From SHWB01 sp050246875 (GTDB lineage: Bacteria > Pseudomonadota > Alphaproteobacteria > UBA6615): a stretch of DNA of 36,094 nucleotides. The translations under genes were made by a program, and so were the position numbers. This document shows positions 21,546 through 28,295 of the stretch, piece by piece (position 1 is the first letter of the stretch; every line of letters starts with the position of its first letter). The DNA lies in NCBI GenBank assembly GCA_050246875.1, contig JBFWVF010000015.1:1-36094 (forward strand), written 5' to 3'. The notes below the pieces were generated by a model. That model worked only from the letters and a program-made list of their open reading frames with translations. It searched no databases and was not told the origin of the DNA.

Positions 21546-21625
21546 TGTCCGGACAGGTGTCCGGGTGTGCGGATCGCCGGGCCGCCCCTAGCGTCGCCCA
21601 ATCGGTTCGGCCGGGCAAGCCCGGC
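21546..21625. promoter_or_regulatory. Late promoter region 2: second CCGGACA-N2-TGTCCGG dyad
   Basis: The dyad CCGGACA-GG-TGTCCGG (21549-21564) is followed by GGTGTG, as at 14094-14115. The left arm is itself part of the palindrome TGTCCGGACA. A leader hairpin GCCGGGC-AA-GCCCGGC (21610-21625) lies between it and the first gene of the head operon. The gap from 21375 to 21647 holds no other gene that I can support. Confidence 0.6.
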
Positions 21626-21647
21626 GCGAGGAAGCGGAGCGGACGCG

Positions 21648-21887
21648 ATGGCCGACGAGGCGAAGAAGACCGAAGACAAGCCGCTGACGGCGGCCCAGGT
21701 GGCGGCGAAGATCGGCGCGCAGGTGCGCGTGGTCCGCCGCGTCAAGGGCGCTCCGGTGGTCAACAAGGGCGTCTACGAGACCGAGCTGCGCCCGGCGAAG
21801 GGCGAGGACATCCTCGCCTTTGCGGTGCGCGACGGCCGGCTCATCGCCGTCACGATCGACGGCCACAAGCACGAGGTCACGGCGTGA
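21648..21887 (+). CDS. Hypothetical small protein, first gene of the capsid operon (79 aa)
   Basis: A 79-residue protein with purine-rich AGCGGAGCGGA upstream. After an acidic/basic start (DEAKKTEDKPLTAAQVAA), it is beta-rich (VRVVRRVKGAPVVNKGVYE, DILAFAVRDGRLIAVTIDG). No family recognised. Its stop overlaps the start of the capsid fusion gene (GTGA), so it may be a small chaperone or regulator of head assembly. Confidence 0.65.
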   Translation: MADEAKKTEDKPLTAAQVAAKIGAQVRVVRRVKGAPVVNKGVYETELRPAKGEDILAFAVRDGRLIAVTIDGHKHEVTA

Positions 21888-24127
21888 CGCTGCCCCGCAC
21901 CGGCATCTGGGGCGAGGTCGCGCTGCGCGAGGCGGCGGCCGGCAGCTACCAGGAGATCATGCGGCGGGTCGAGGCCAAGCTGCGCGAGCTGCTGAAGCTC
22001 ACCGGCGAGCAGAACGCCTGGGCCTACGTCGTCGCCCTCTTCCCCGACCAGGTGGTGGTCAACCAGGCCGACAAGCTGGTGCGCTACGACTGGCGCGAGG
22101 ACGGCGCCGGCATCGTGCTGGCGAACCCGACGGAGGTCATGGAGACGTTCCGGCCGGTGGCGCGGACCGAGCTGCGCGAGGCCGGGGTCGGCCCGTTCGT
22201 CGAGGCGGCCAACGCCGGCGAGGGCGGGCGCTGGCTGATACGGGTCATCCGCGCCGGCCTGTCCGGCAACCGCAACTACTATCCGGACGCGGTGCTGCGC
22301 GAGGCGGCGCCGCTGTTCGACGGCTGCCGCGTCTTCGTGAAGCCCGACAAGGTGCACCTCGAGGGCGGCGGCCGCGACTTCCGCAACCTGATCGGCCGCC
22401 TGGTCGAGCCGCGCTTCGTCGAGGGCAAGGCGCCCGACAGCGGCGAGCTGCAGGCGACCCTCGAGCTGCTGGAGGCCGCCGGCGACGTCGCCGGCCGCTT
22501 CCGCGAGGCGGTCGAGCGCGGCATGGCCGACCTGTTCGGCTTCTCCATCGACGTGGTCGGCACCGCGCGGGCGGGAAAGATCGGCGGCCAGGCGGTACGC
22601 GTGGCCGGCGCCTTCCGCGAGGTCCGAAGCGTCGACCTGATCGTCCAGCCGGGCGCCGGCGGGCAGGTCATCCGTCTCATCGAGGCGCTCAACGACGAGG
22701 ACACCGACATGAAGCTGCGCGATCGCATGCGCACGTTCATCGAGGCCAAGCGGCCGGACCTGGCCAAGGGGCTCGACTGGGAGGACGACGAGGCCATCGA
22801 GGCGGCCTACCGCGAGGCGGCCGCCGGGGACGGCGATCCCGCGGGCCTGTCGCGCGACGAGGCGACGGCGCTGGTCCGGCAGACCGAGGCGCGCGCGCAT
22901 CTGCGCGAGGCGCTGGCCGACAGCAAGCTGCCGGCGCCGGCGAAGGAGCGCATCCGCGCCGACTTCGCCAAGCGCGAGCGCTTCACCGAGGCCGAGGTCG
23001 ACACGGCGATCGAGGACGAGGGCAAGTACCTCGCCCGCTTCGCCGAGGGCGGCCGCGTCGCCCTCGACTTCCCGCGCATCGAGCCGGGCGAGGACCGCGC
23101 CGAGAAGGTCCAGAAGATGCTCGACGCCTTCTTCGACCCGGCCGACCGCAGCGTGGTCTCGTTCAAGGAGTGCTACGCCGCGATCACCGGCGACCACCGC
23201 GTCACCGGCCGTTCGCGCGACTGCGACGAGGCGCTGATGCGGGAGTCGCTGGCCAGCGGCACCTTCGACCAGGTGCTCGGCGACGCCGTGCATCGCCGCC
23301 TGGTCGCCGACTATCGCACGCCCGCCGTCTACGACGTCTGGCGGCGCATCGTGAACGTGGTGCCGATCACCGACTTCCGCACCAACCACCGCACGCGCTA
23401 CGGCGGCTACGGCGACCTGCCGGCGGTGGCCGAGGGCGCGCCCTACCTCGCGCTGACCAGCCCGACCGACGAGGAGGCGACCTACGCCATCTCGAAGAAG
23501 GGCGGCACCGAGGACATCACGCTGGAGATGGTGCGCAACGACGACGTCGGCGTCATCCGCCAGATCCCGGTGAAGCTGTCGCGCGCGTCGCGGCGCACCC
23601 TGGCCAAGTTCGTGCTCGACTTCGTGCGGACCAACCCGGTCATCTACGACAGCGTCGACTTCTTCCACGCCGACCACGGCAATCTCGGCTCGGCCGCGCT
23701 CGACGGCACGTCGCTGGCGGCGGCGCGCCTGCGCATGCTCAAGCTGACGGAGAAGGATTCGGGCGACCGGCTGGGCATCGGCCCGAAGTCGCTGCTCGTT
23801 CCCTCCGACCTCGAGGAGACGGCGGTCAACCTGTTCCGCCGCTCGACCGAGAACGACAAGACGTTCATCGGCTCGCTGGCGCTCGACGTGCTGCCCGTCT
23901 GGTACTGGACCGATGCCAACGACTGGGCGCTGGCCGCGGACCCGATGGACATCCCCGGCATCGAGATCGGCTTCCTCGACGGCAACGAGGAGCCCGAGCT
24001 GTTCGTCCAGGACAACCCGACGTCCGGCTCGCTCTTCAGCCACGACAAGCTGACCTACAAGATCCGCCACATCTTCGGCGGCGCGGTCACCGACTACCGC
24101 GCCTTCCAGAAGAACGTGGTGACCTGA
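21884..24127 (+). CDS. Prohead protease-scaffold-major capsid fusion protein
   Basis: A 747-residue protein from a GTG overlapping the previous stop. Residues about 95-255 look like a prohead protease: NRNYYPDAVLREAAPLFDGC, a histidine in VHLEGG and a serine in LFGFSIDV. Residues 276-400 are helical and charged, as in scaffolds. Residues about 430-747 look like a Mu gpT/HK97-fold major capsid protein (YAAITGDHRVTG, RRIVNVVPITDFRTNHRTRYGG, IYDSVDFFHADHGNLG, SLLVPSDLEETA). Mu has three genes for these parts. An internal ATG at 22709 with GAGGA 8 nt upstream, at the start of the scaffold part, could make a shorter scaffold-capsid product. Confidence 0.88.
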   Translation: MTLPRTGIWGEVALREAAAGSYQEIMRRVEAKLRELLKLTGEQNAWAYVVALFPDQVVVNQADKLVRYDWREDGAGIVLANPTEVMETFRPVARTELREAGVGPFVEAANAGEGGRWLIRVIRAGLSGNRNYYPDAVLREAAPLFDGCRVFVKPDKVHLEGGGRDFRNLIGRLVEPRFVEGKAPDSGELQATLELLEAAGDVAGRFREAVERGMADLFGFSIDVVGTARAGKIGGQAVRVAGAFREVRSVDLIVQPGAGGQVIRLIEALNDEDTDMKLRDRMRTFIEAKRPDLAKGLDWEDDEAIEAAYREAAAGDGDPAGLSRDEATALVRQTEARAHLREALADSKLPAPAKERIRADFAKRERFTEAEVDTAIEDEGKYLARFAEGGRVALDFPRIEPGEDRAEKVQKMLDAFFDPADRSVVSFKECYAAITGDHRVTGRSRDCDEALMRESLASGTFDQVLGDAVHRRLVADYRTPAVYDVWRRIVNVVPITDFRTNHRTRYGGYGDLPAVAEGAPYLALTSPTDEEATYAISKKGGTEDITLEMVRNDDVGVIRQIPVKLSRASRRTLAKFVLDFVRTNPVIYDSVDFFHADHGNLGSAALDGTSLAAARLRMLKLTEKDSGDRLGIGPKSLLVPSDLEETAVNLFRRSTENDKTFIGSLALDVLPVWYWTDANDWALAADPMDIPGIEIGFLDGNEEPELFVQDNPTSGSLFSHDKLTYKIRHIFGGAVTDYRAFQKNVVT
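22709..24127 (+). CDS. Possible internal translation product (scaffold plus capsid)
   Basis: An in-frame ATG at 22709 starts MKLRDRMRTFIEAKRPDLAKGL and follows a GAGGA site at typical distance. It lies at the predicted end of the protease domain. In Mu and lambda the scaffold is made from an internal start within the protease gene, so a nested product here would supply capsid subunits without protease. This is inference from position and ribosome site. Confidence 0.4.
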   Translation: MKLRDRMRTFIEAKRPDLAKGLDWEDDEAIEAAYREAAAGDGDPAGLSRDEATALVRQTEARAHLREALADSKLPAPAKERIRADFAKRERFTEAEVDTAIEDEGKYLARFAEGGRVALDFPRIEPGEDRAEKVQKMLDAFFDPADRSVVSFKECYAAITGDHRVTGRSRDCDEALMRESLASGTFDQVLGDAVHRRLVADYRTPAVYDVWRRIVNVVPITDFRTNHRTRYGGYGDLPAVAEGAPYLALTSPTDEEATYAISKKGGTEDITLEMVRNDDVGVIRQIPVKLSRASRRTLAKFVLDFVRTNPVIYDSVDFFHADHGNLGSAALDGTSLAAARLRMLKLTEKDSGDRLGIGPKSLLVPSDLEETAVNLFRRSTENDKTFIGSLALDVLPVWYWTDANDWALAADPMDIPGIEIGFLDGNEEPELFVQDNPTSGSLFSHDKLTYKIRHIFGGAVTDYRAFQKNVVT

Positions 24128-24210
24128 GCGGTCAGCGATCACGGGATACACCCCGAGGCCGTCGAGGGTGAACGCCGGACAGGCGGCGTCACCGGAGGCA
24201 GCGATGAAGA

Positions 24211-24242
24211 CCCCGGCGGCGGCCTGCGTCCCGCCGCCGGGG
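24211..24242 (+). terminator. 12-bp perfect hairpin after the capsid gene
   Basis: CCCCGGCGGCGG (24211-24222) pairs with CCGCCGCCGGGG (24231-24242) across an 8-nt loop. It lies 84 nt after the capsid stop and ends 5 nt before the AAGGGA site of the next gene. No U-tract follows. It probably stabilises or attenuates mRNA downstream of the most highly expressed gene. Confidence 0.5.
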
Positions 24243-24260
24243 CATCGAAGGGAACCCACC

Positions 24261-24719
24261 TTGCGCAAGCTCTCGATCATCACCCTGCTCGCCGCCGCCG
24301 TGGCAGCCCTCGCCAGCGGCATCTTCCTCGTCGCCAGCGACACCCGCGCGGCGACCACCAACGTGCCGGTGGCGATCCCCGGCGTCGTCCTGGTGCCGCT
24401 CTCGATCGAGGGCCAGCGCACCGCCGACGTCACCGCCGTCGTCCGCTTCAAGCTGCCCTTCCCGGCGCGCGTGCTCGGCGTCTCGGCCACGGCGCGCGCC
24501 TCGGGCGGTACCACCCCGACGCTCACGGTCGACGTGCTCGAGGCCGGCACCACCATCCTCGACGACCCGATTGCCGTCACCGCCGGCACCGTCGCCGAGG
24601 GCACCGTCACCGATGCCGTGCTGGCCGATGAGGCCGTGATCACGGTCAACCTGGCGATCACCGGCACCAACCCGACCTGGGACGACATCACGGTCCTGCT
24701 GACGCTCGTCCGAACCTGA
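24261..24719 (+). CDS. Signal-peptide beta-rich protein in the head operon, function unknown
   Basis: A 152-residue protein if started at TTG 24261, which follows AAGGGA by 7 nt. It then begins with a textbook signal peptide (RKLSIITLLAAAVAALASG). The mature part is all-beta in character and rich in Thr, Val and Ala (VAIPGVVLVPLSIEGQ, TPTLTVDVLEAGTTIL). In-frame ATGs at 24204 (good GGAGG site) and 24168 would add 19 or 31 residues and would place the hairpin 24211-24242 inside the coding region. Its place right after the capsid suggests a decoration protein, but a signal peptide is odd for one. No family recognised. Confidence 0.65.
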   Translation: MRKLSIITLLAAAVAALASGIFLVASDTRAATTNVPVAIPGVVLVPLSIEGQRTADVTAVVRFKLPFPARVLGVSATARASGGTTPTLTVDVLEAGTTILDDPIAVTAGTVAEGTVTDAVLADEAVITVNLAITGTNPTWDDITVLLTLVRT

Positions 24720-24732
24720 TCCCACGGCCGGG

Positions 24733-24836
24733 CGGCGGACCGGACGGTCCGCCGCGACCGGCGCGGCCGCGGGCGGGCGGCTGCGCGACCGGTGAGGCCG
24801 AAACCGAGTTCCCGGCGCCGCCGCCCTGGCGCCGGG
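24733..24836 (+). promoter_or_regulatory. Two strong hairpins in a 130-nt spacer
   Basis: CGGCGGACCG (24733-24742) and CGGTCCGCCG (24745-24754) form a near-continuous palindrome just after a stop codon. CCCGGCGCC (24811-24819) and GGCGCCGGG (24828-24836) form a second 9-bp perfect stem just before the GGAGA ribosome site of the connector gene. There is no open reading frame of note in 24720-24849. They look like mRNA-processing or attenuation elements. Confidence 0.45.
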
Positions 24837-24849
24837 GGGCCCGGAGACG

Positions 24850-25521
24850 ATGGCGCTCACCGACTACCAGAGCCTTGCCGACGACCTCGTGCGCGACGAC
24901 AGCGGCCGCATCGCGACCGCCGACCGCGACGCGGCGATCGCGCTGGCGGTGACGCGCTACGCCAAGGACCGTCCGCGCACGGCCGTCGAGGATCTCGACA
25001 GCGGCGCCGGCGGCCATCTCCTGGACCTGCCCGAGGGCTGGGAGACGGATTTCTCGCGTCTCGTCACGCTCGAGTACCCGGTCGGCGCCGTGCCGCCGGC
25101 CCTGCGCGCCGACTGGCGCCTTTACGAGACGCCCGCCGCCACGAAGATCATGCTCGCCGACGCCCTGCCGGCCAGCGCCACGGTGCGCGCCAGCTATACC
25201 ATCGCCCACGTCGTCGACGCCGAGACCGACACGGTGCCGGCGTCGGACCGCGAGGCGGTGACCTGCTGGGCGGCCGCCCTGCTGCTCGACCAACTGGCGG
25301 CGTTCCACGCCGGCTCGACCGACGCGACGATCAAGGCCGATGCGGTGGCGCCGGGCAGCAAGTCGGGCGACTACGCGCGCCGCGCCGCCGCCATGCGCAA
25401 GCGCTACTTCGACGAACTCGGGCTCGATCCGAAGAAGGCGGTCGCCGCCGGCATCGTCGTCGACCTCGACCCGCGTGCCAGCGACGGTGGCCTGCGGATG
25501 CGCGACCGGAGGTGGCGGTGA
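24850..25521 (+). CDS. Head-tail connector (adaptor) protein
   Basis: A 223-residue protein after GGAGA. It starts ALTDYQSLADDLVRDDSG, has a helix-rich middle with a Cys-Trp-Ala-Ala stretch (REAVTCWAAALLLDQLAAFH) and ends in basic residues. The arrangement of two N-terminal helices, a beta part (VRASYTIAHVVDAETDTVP) and a long C-terminal helix resembles gp6-like head-tail adaptors. Position after the capsid and before the tail completion genes agrees. Its end overlaps the next GTG (GTGA). Confidence 0.65.
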   Translation: MALTDYQSLADDLVRDDSGRIATADRDAAIALAVTRYAKDRPRTAVEDLDSGAGGHLLDLPEGWETDFSRLVTLEYPVGAVPPALRADWRLYETPAATKIMLADALPASATVRASYTIAHVVDAETDTVPASDREAVTCWAAALLLDQLAAFHAGSTDATIKADAVAPGSKSGDYARRAAAMRKRYFDELGLDPKKAVAAGIVVDLDPRASDGGLRMRDRRWR

Positions 25522-26039
25522 GCGCCTTCGCGATGCATCTCGACGTCACCGAGGTGGCGCTGCTCGGCGCCGCCTGGGAGCAGGCGCCGGAGATGGTGCT
25601 CGAGGAGCTGGCGACCGGCGTCCTCGAGGCGACGCTGCTGCTCGAGCGCGAGGTGCGCGAGCGCACGCCGACGGGCGTCGGCGCCGATGCCGGCCTGCGC
25701 GGCAGCATCTCCGGCCGCGAGCCGGAGATCCTCGCCGACCAGGTGATCGGCGTCGTCGGCACCGCGCTGGCCTACGCGCTCCCGGTCGAGCTCGGCACGC
25801 GGCCGCACCGGCCGCCGGTGGGGCCGCTGATAGACTGGGCGCGGGCCAAGTTCGGCGTCGACCGCGCCGAGGCCGAGCGCATCGGCTGGGCCGTGCAGCG
25901 CAAGATCGCCGCCCGCGGCACCGAAGGCGCGGCGATGTTCCGCACCGGCTTCGACGCCAACCGGCCGCAGGTCGAGGCGATCATGGCGCGGGCGCACCAG
26001 CGCATCGTCGAGCGCCTGGCCGAGGGATCGCCGCGATGA
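25518..26039 (+). CDS. HK97 gp10-like head-tail joining/tail completion protein
   Basis: A 173-residue protein from a GTG overlap start. It has a long N-terminal helix (LEATLLLEREVRERTPTGVG), a beta part (GLRGSISGREPEILADQVIG), the typical YALPVELGTRPHRPP segment and a C-terminal helix. The pattern RTPTGxxxLRxSI and then YAxxVExGTRPHxP is characteristic of gp10-like/HK97 joining proteins. Overlaps the next gene by ATGA. Confidence 0.8.
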   Translation: MSAFAMHLDVTEVALLGAAWEQAPEMVLEELATGVLEATLLLEREVRERTPTGVGADAGLRGSISGREPEILADQVIGVVGTALAYALPVELGTRPHRPPVGPLIDWARAKFGVDRAEAERIGWAVQRKIAARGTEGAAMFRTGFDANRPQVEAIMARAHQRIVERLAEGSPR

Positions 26040-26497
26040 CGGCGCCGACGCACCAGGACATCCGCGACGCCATCGTCGCCATCATCGCCGGCGTCGCGGA
26101 CGTCGGTGTCGTGCACGCCTACGAGCGCTACGCCGAGCGCCTGGGCGAGCTGAAGGAGCTGTATGTCGCCGACGGGCAGGTGCGAGGCTGGATCGTCCGC
26201 CGCATCAGCCGGCGCGAGCGGCAGGCCGCCATCGGCCGCTACGTCGTCGACACCCGCTGGCAGGTCCGCGGCTACATGAGCCTGAAGGACGCCGACGAAA
26301 GCGAGCTCGACTTCGACGACCGCATCGACGCCATCGTCGACGCCTTCCGCGCCGACGAGACGCTGGGTGGCGTCGTCGCCACCACCATCGTCGACAATGC
26401 CGCGGGGCTGCAGATCGAGGACACCGGGCCGGTGATGTTCGCCGGCGTGCTGTGCCACTCGGCGCGCGGCCTGCTCACCACCCGCCACTACCAGTAG
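26036..26497 (+). CDS. Tail terminator/completion-like protein
   Basis: A 153-residue protein coupled by ATGA to the gp10-like gene. It opens with a helix (HQDIRDAIVAIIAGVADVG) and continues with beta strands and helices (YVVDTRWQVRGYMSLKDADES, DFDDRIDAIVDAFRADETLG). The position between gp10-like and tail-tube genes is that of the tail terminator (lambda gpU type). Sequence support for the exact family is modest. Confidence 0.65.
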   Translation: MTAPTHQDIRDAIVAIIAGVADVGVVHAYERYAERLGELKELYVADGQVRGWIVRRISRRERQAAIGRYVVDTRWQVRGYMSLKDADESELDFDDRIDAIVDAFRADETLGGVVATTIVDNAAGLQIEDTGPVMFAGVLCHSARGLLTTRHYQ

Positions 26498-26506
26498 GAG
26501 CGAGCC

Positions 26507-26659
26507 ATGCCACGCGAAGGCGGCAGCTACACGAGGAAGAACGCCACGGACAAGCCGACGCTTGTCGCGCGGACGAAGGAGTCGGCACCGCTGCGGCCGG
26601 CCGCCCCGGCGCCGGAGGCGAAGCCGGCGGGTCCGGCGAAGACGGCGGAGAAGGAGTAG
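26507..26659 (+). CDS. Small basic, Pro/Ala-rich protein (50 aa)
   Basis: A 50-residue protein with AGGAG 6 nt before its ATG. It is rich in Lys, Ala, Pro and Glu and probably disordered (TKESAPLRPAAPAPEAKPAG). The stop is 3 nt before the tail-tube ATG, and its end supplies the AAGGAG for that gene. It may act as a translation lead-in or as a tail-assembly peptide. Confidence 0.55.
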   Translation: MPREGGSYTRKNATDKPTLVARTKESAPLRPAAPAPEAKPAGPAKTAEKE

Positions 26660-26662
26660 GCC

Positions 26663-27595
26663 ATGCCCTACCTGTGGCGAAAGAACGTCGTCCTCATCAA
26701 GCCCGAGACGACATACGGCACGGACCCGACGCCGACCGGCGCGGCCAATGCCATCCTCGCCTTCAACGGCAGCTTCGACCCGAACCCGCAGACGGCGCTC
26801 GATCGCCGGCCGCTGCGCGGCTTCCTCGGCAACGCCGTGCGGCCGATCGCCGGCCGGCATGTCGGCTTCCAGTTCGAGGTCGAGCTGGCGGGCGCCGGCG
26901 CCGCCGGCTCCGCGCCGATGTACGGCCCGGTGCTGCGCGCCGGCGGGCTGGCCGAGACGCTGACGGCGGACACGGACGCGCAGTACGACCCGGTCTCGGC
27001 CGCCTGGGAGAGCGTCACCGTCTACTGGAACATGGACGGCGTGCTGCACAAGATGCTCGGCGCCCGCGGCAACCCGGAATTCGTCTGGCGGGCCGGCCAG
27101 GTGCCGATGCTGCGCACGAGCCTGCTCGGCATCCACGCCGATCCGTCGGCGACGGCGCTGCCGACCGCCGACTTCAGCGACTTCCAGAAGCCGCTGCCGT
27201 CGACGCCGGCGCACTCGCACACCTTCTCGCTCGACGGCTACGCGGCGAAGCTGCGCGAGCTGACGCTGACGCTCGGCCAGTCCGTGGTCTTCCGCCAGTT
27301 CCACAACGGCGAGAGCGTCGACATCGTCGACCGCGCGCCGGCCGGCCAGGTGACGATCGAGGCGCCGCCGCTGGGGACGAAGAACTTCTTCTCCGTGGCC
27401 AAGGCCGAGACCGAGGTGGCGCTGCAGCTGGTGCACGGCACCAGCGGCGGCAACATCGTCCAGCTCGACGCCGGCCAGGTGCAGCTGAGCAACCCCCGCT
27501 ACTCCGAGGTCGAGGGCGTGCAGCACCTGGTGATGGATCTCAACCCGGTGCCGACCGGCGACGGCGACGACGAGATCAAGCTCACCGTCAAATAG
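26663..27595 (+). CDS. Major tail tube protein
   Basis: A 310-residue protein preceded by AAGGAG. It starts with a beta strand and the tube-protein pattern LIKPETTYGTDPTPTGAANA, then alternates beta strands throughout (VGFQFEVELAG, KLRELTLTLGQSVVF, VTIEAPPLG). The length and position (after tail completion, before the frameshifted chaperones) match major tail proteins of siphoviruses with long flexible tails. A C-terminal segment about residues 225-310 could be a surface-exposed domain. Confidence 0.85.
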   Translation: MPYLWRKNVVLIKPETTYGTDPTPTGAANAILAFNGSFDPNPQTALDRRPLRGFLGNAVRPIAGRHVGFQFEVELAGAGAAGSAPMYGPVLRAGGLAETLTADTDAQYDPVSAAWESVTVYWNMDGVLHKMLGARGNPEFVWRAGQVPMLRTSLLGIHADPSATALPTADFSDFQKPLPSTPAHSHTFSLDGYAAKLRELTLTLGQSVVFRQFHNGESVDIVDRAPAGQVTIEAPPLGTKNFFSVAKAETEVALQLVHGTSGGNIVQLDAGQVQLSNPRYSEVEGVQHLVMDLNPVPTGDGDDEIKLTVK

Positions 27596-27608
27596 GAGAC
27601 CGCCCGAC

Positions 27609-27968
27609 GTGTTCCGCTTCGAACCAAAACCCGAGGTGCTGTGGCCGGTGACGATCGGCGTGCCGGCCGACAAGGGACTGACGACGCCGCACACGGTGCA
27701 TGTCCGCTACCGCGTGCTGCCGCAGGAGGAGATCGACGAGGCGCTGCGCCAGCCCGACGACGCGGCCATGCTGGCCGCCGTCGTCACCGGCTGGGGCGAC
27801 GACGTGCTCGACGAGAACGGCGTCCCGGTGCCGTTCACGGCCGAGGCGCTGAAATCGGCCTGCCGCTGGTCCTATGTGCGCGTGGCGCTGGTCGACGGCT
27901 TCTTCCGGGCGCAGGCCGGGGCGCGAACAAAAAACTCACCGACGCCGCCCGCCGCTGGGCCGGCGTAG
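27609..27968 (+). CDS. Tail assembly chaperone (G-like, zero-frame product)
   Basis: A 119-residue protein that stops at TAG 27966. It has a beta-rich first half (EVLWPVTIGVPADKGL, HVRYRVLPQEEIDEAL) and a helical second half. A slippery A_AAA_AAC at 27929-27935 lies near its end, in front of a 0-frame stop. It is placed between the tail tube and tape-measure genes, exactly where lambda G/GT-type chaperones sit. Confidence 0.8.
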   Translation: MFRFEPKPEVLWPVTIGVPADKGLTTPHTVHVRYRVLPQEEIDEALRQPDDAAMLAAVVTGWGDDVLDENGVPVPFTAEALKSACRWSYVRVALVDGFFRAQAGARTKNSPTPPAAGPA

Positions 27969-28294
27969 CGGCGCCAGGCCGGGAGCCCGACAGCGAGCTC
28001 GCCGAGGCGCTCGCCCGCATGGGCGCACCGGCCGAGGTCGTCGACACCTGGAACGGCGAGGTCGAGCCCTTCGCCGTGTTCGCGGAGAACCGGGAGATCG
28101 TCGAGTTGTTCATCGCCGCCGACACGCAGTGGCGCTACGCCGGAGCCAACGCCGTTCCGGCCGGGCTCGACTACGCCGGCGTGCGCGCGGCGGCCGAGGC
28201 GATCGGCATCGCCATCACGCCGGAGGTGCACCGGGGCCTGCGCGTCATGGAGCGGGCGGCGACGCGGGCGCTGATCGAGCTCAGGGGGCGGTGA
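27609..28294 (+). CDS. Tail assembly chaperone fusion (GT-like) via -1 frameshift
   Basis: Slippage by one base back at 27929-27935 joins the zero-frame protein to the -1 frame, which continues LTDAARRWAGVAAPG and ends at 28294, giving about 228 residues. The downstream frame has no good start of its own before an ATG at 28018, yet codes for a normal-looking helical protein (DSELAEALARMGAPAEVVDTW, YAGVRAAAEAIGIAI). In lambda, a few percent of ribosomes make GT, which recruits the tape measure to the tube. Confidence 0.8.
27929..27972 (+). promoter_or_regulatory. -1 ribosomal frameshift site A_AAA_AAC with downstream stem
   Basis: A AAA AAC (27929-27935) is a canonical slippery heptamer in the correct frame; both tRNAs can re-pair. 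A stem of GCCGCT (27951-27956) with AGCGGC (27967-27972) follows, about 15 nt downstream; other overlapping stems are possible. Confidence 0.8.
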
Positions 28295-28295
28295 A

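Noticed and set aside
21773..24691. A 972-codon minus frame across the capsid gene
   Set aside because: Shadow of the protease-capsid fusion; composition is unlike any neighbouring protein and no ribosome site or domain is seen.
27935..28294. Independent gene for the second tail chaperone part
   Set aside because: No start with a ribosome site at the beginning of the frame; the in-frame slippery heptamer explains it better.
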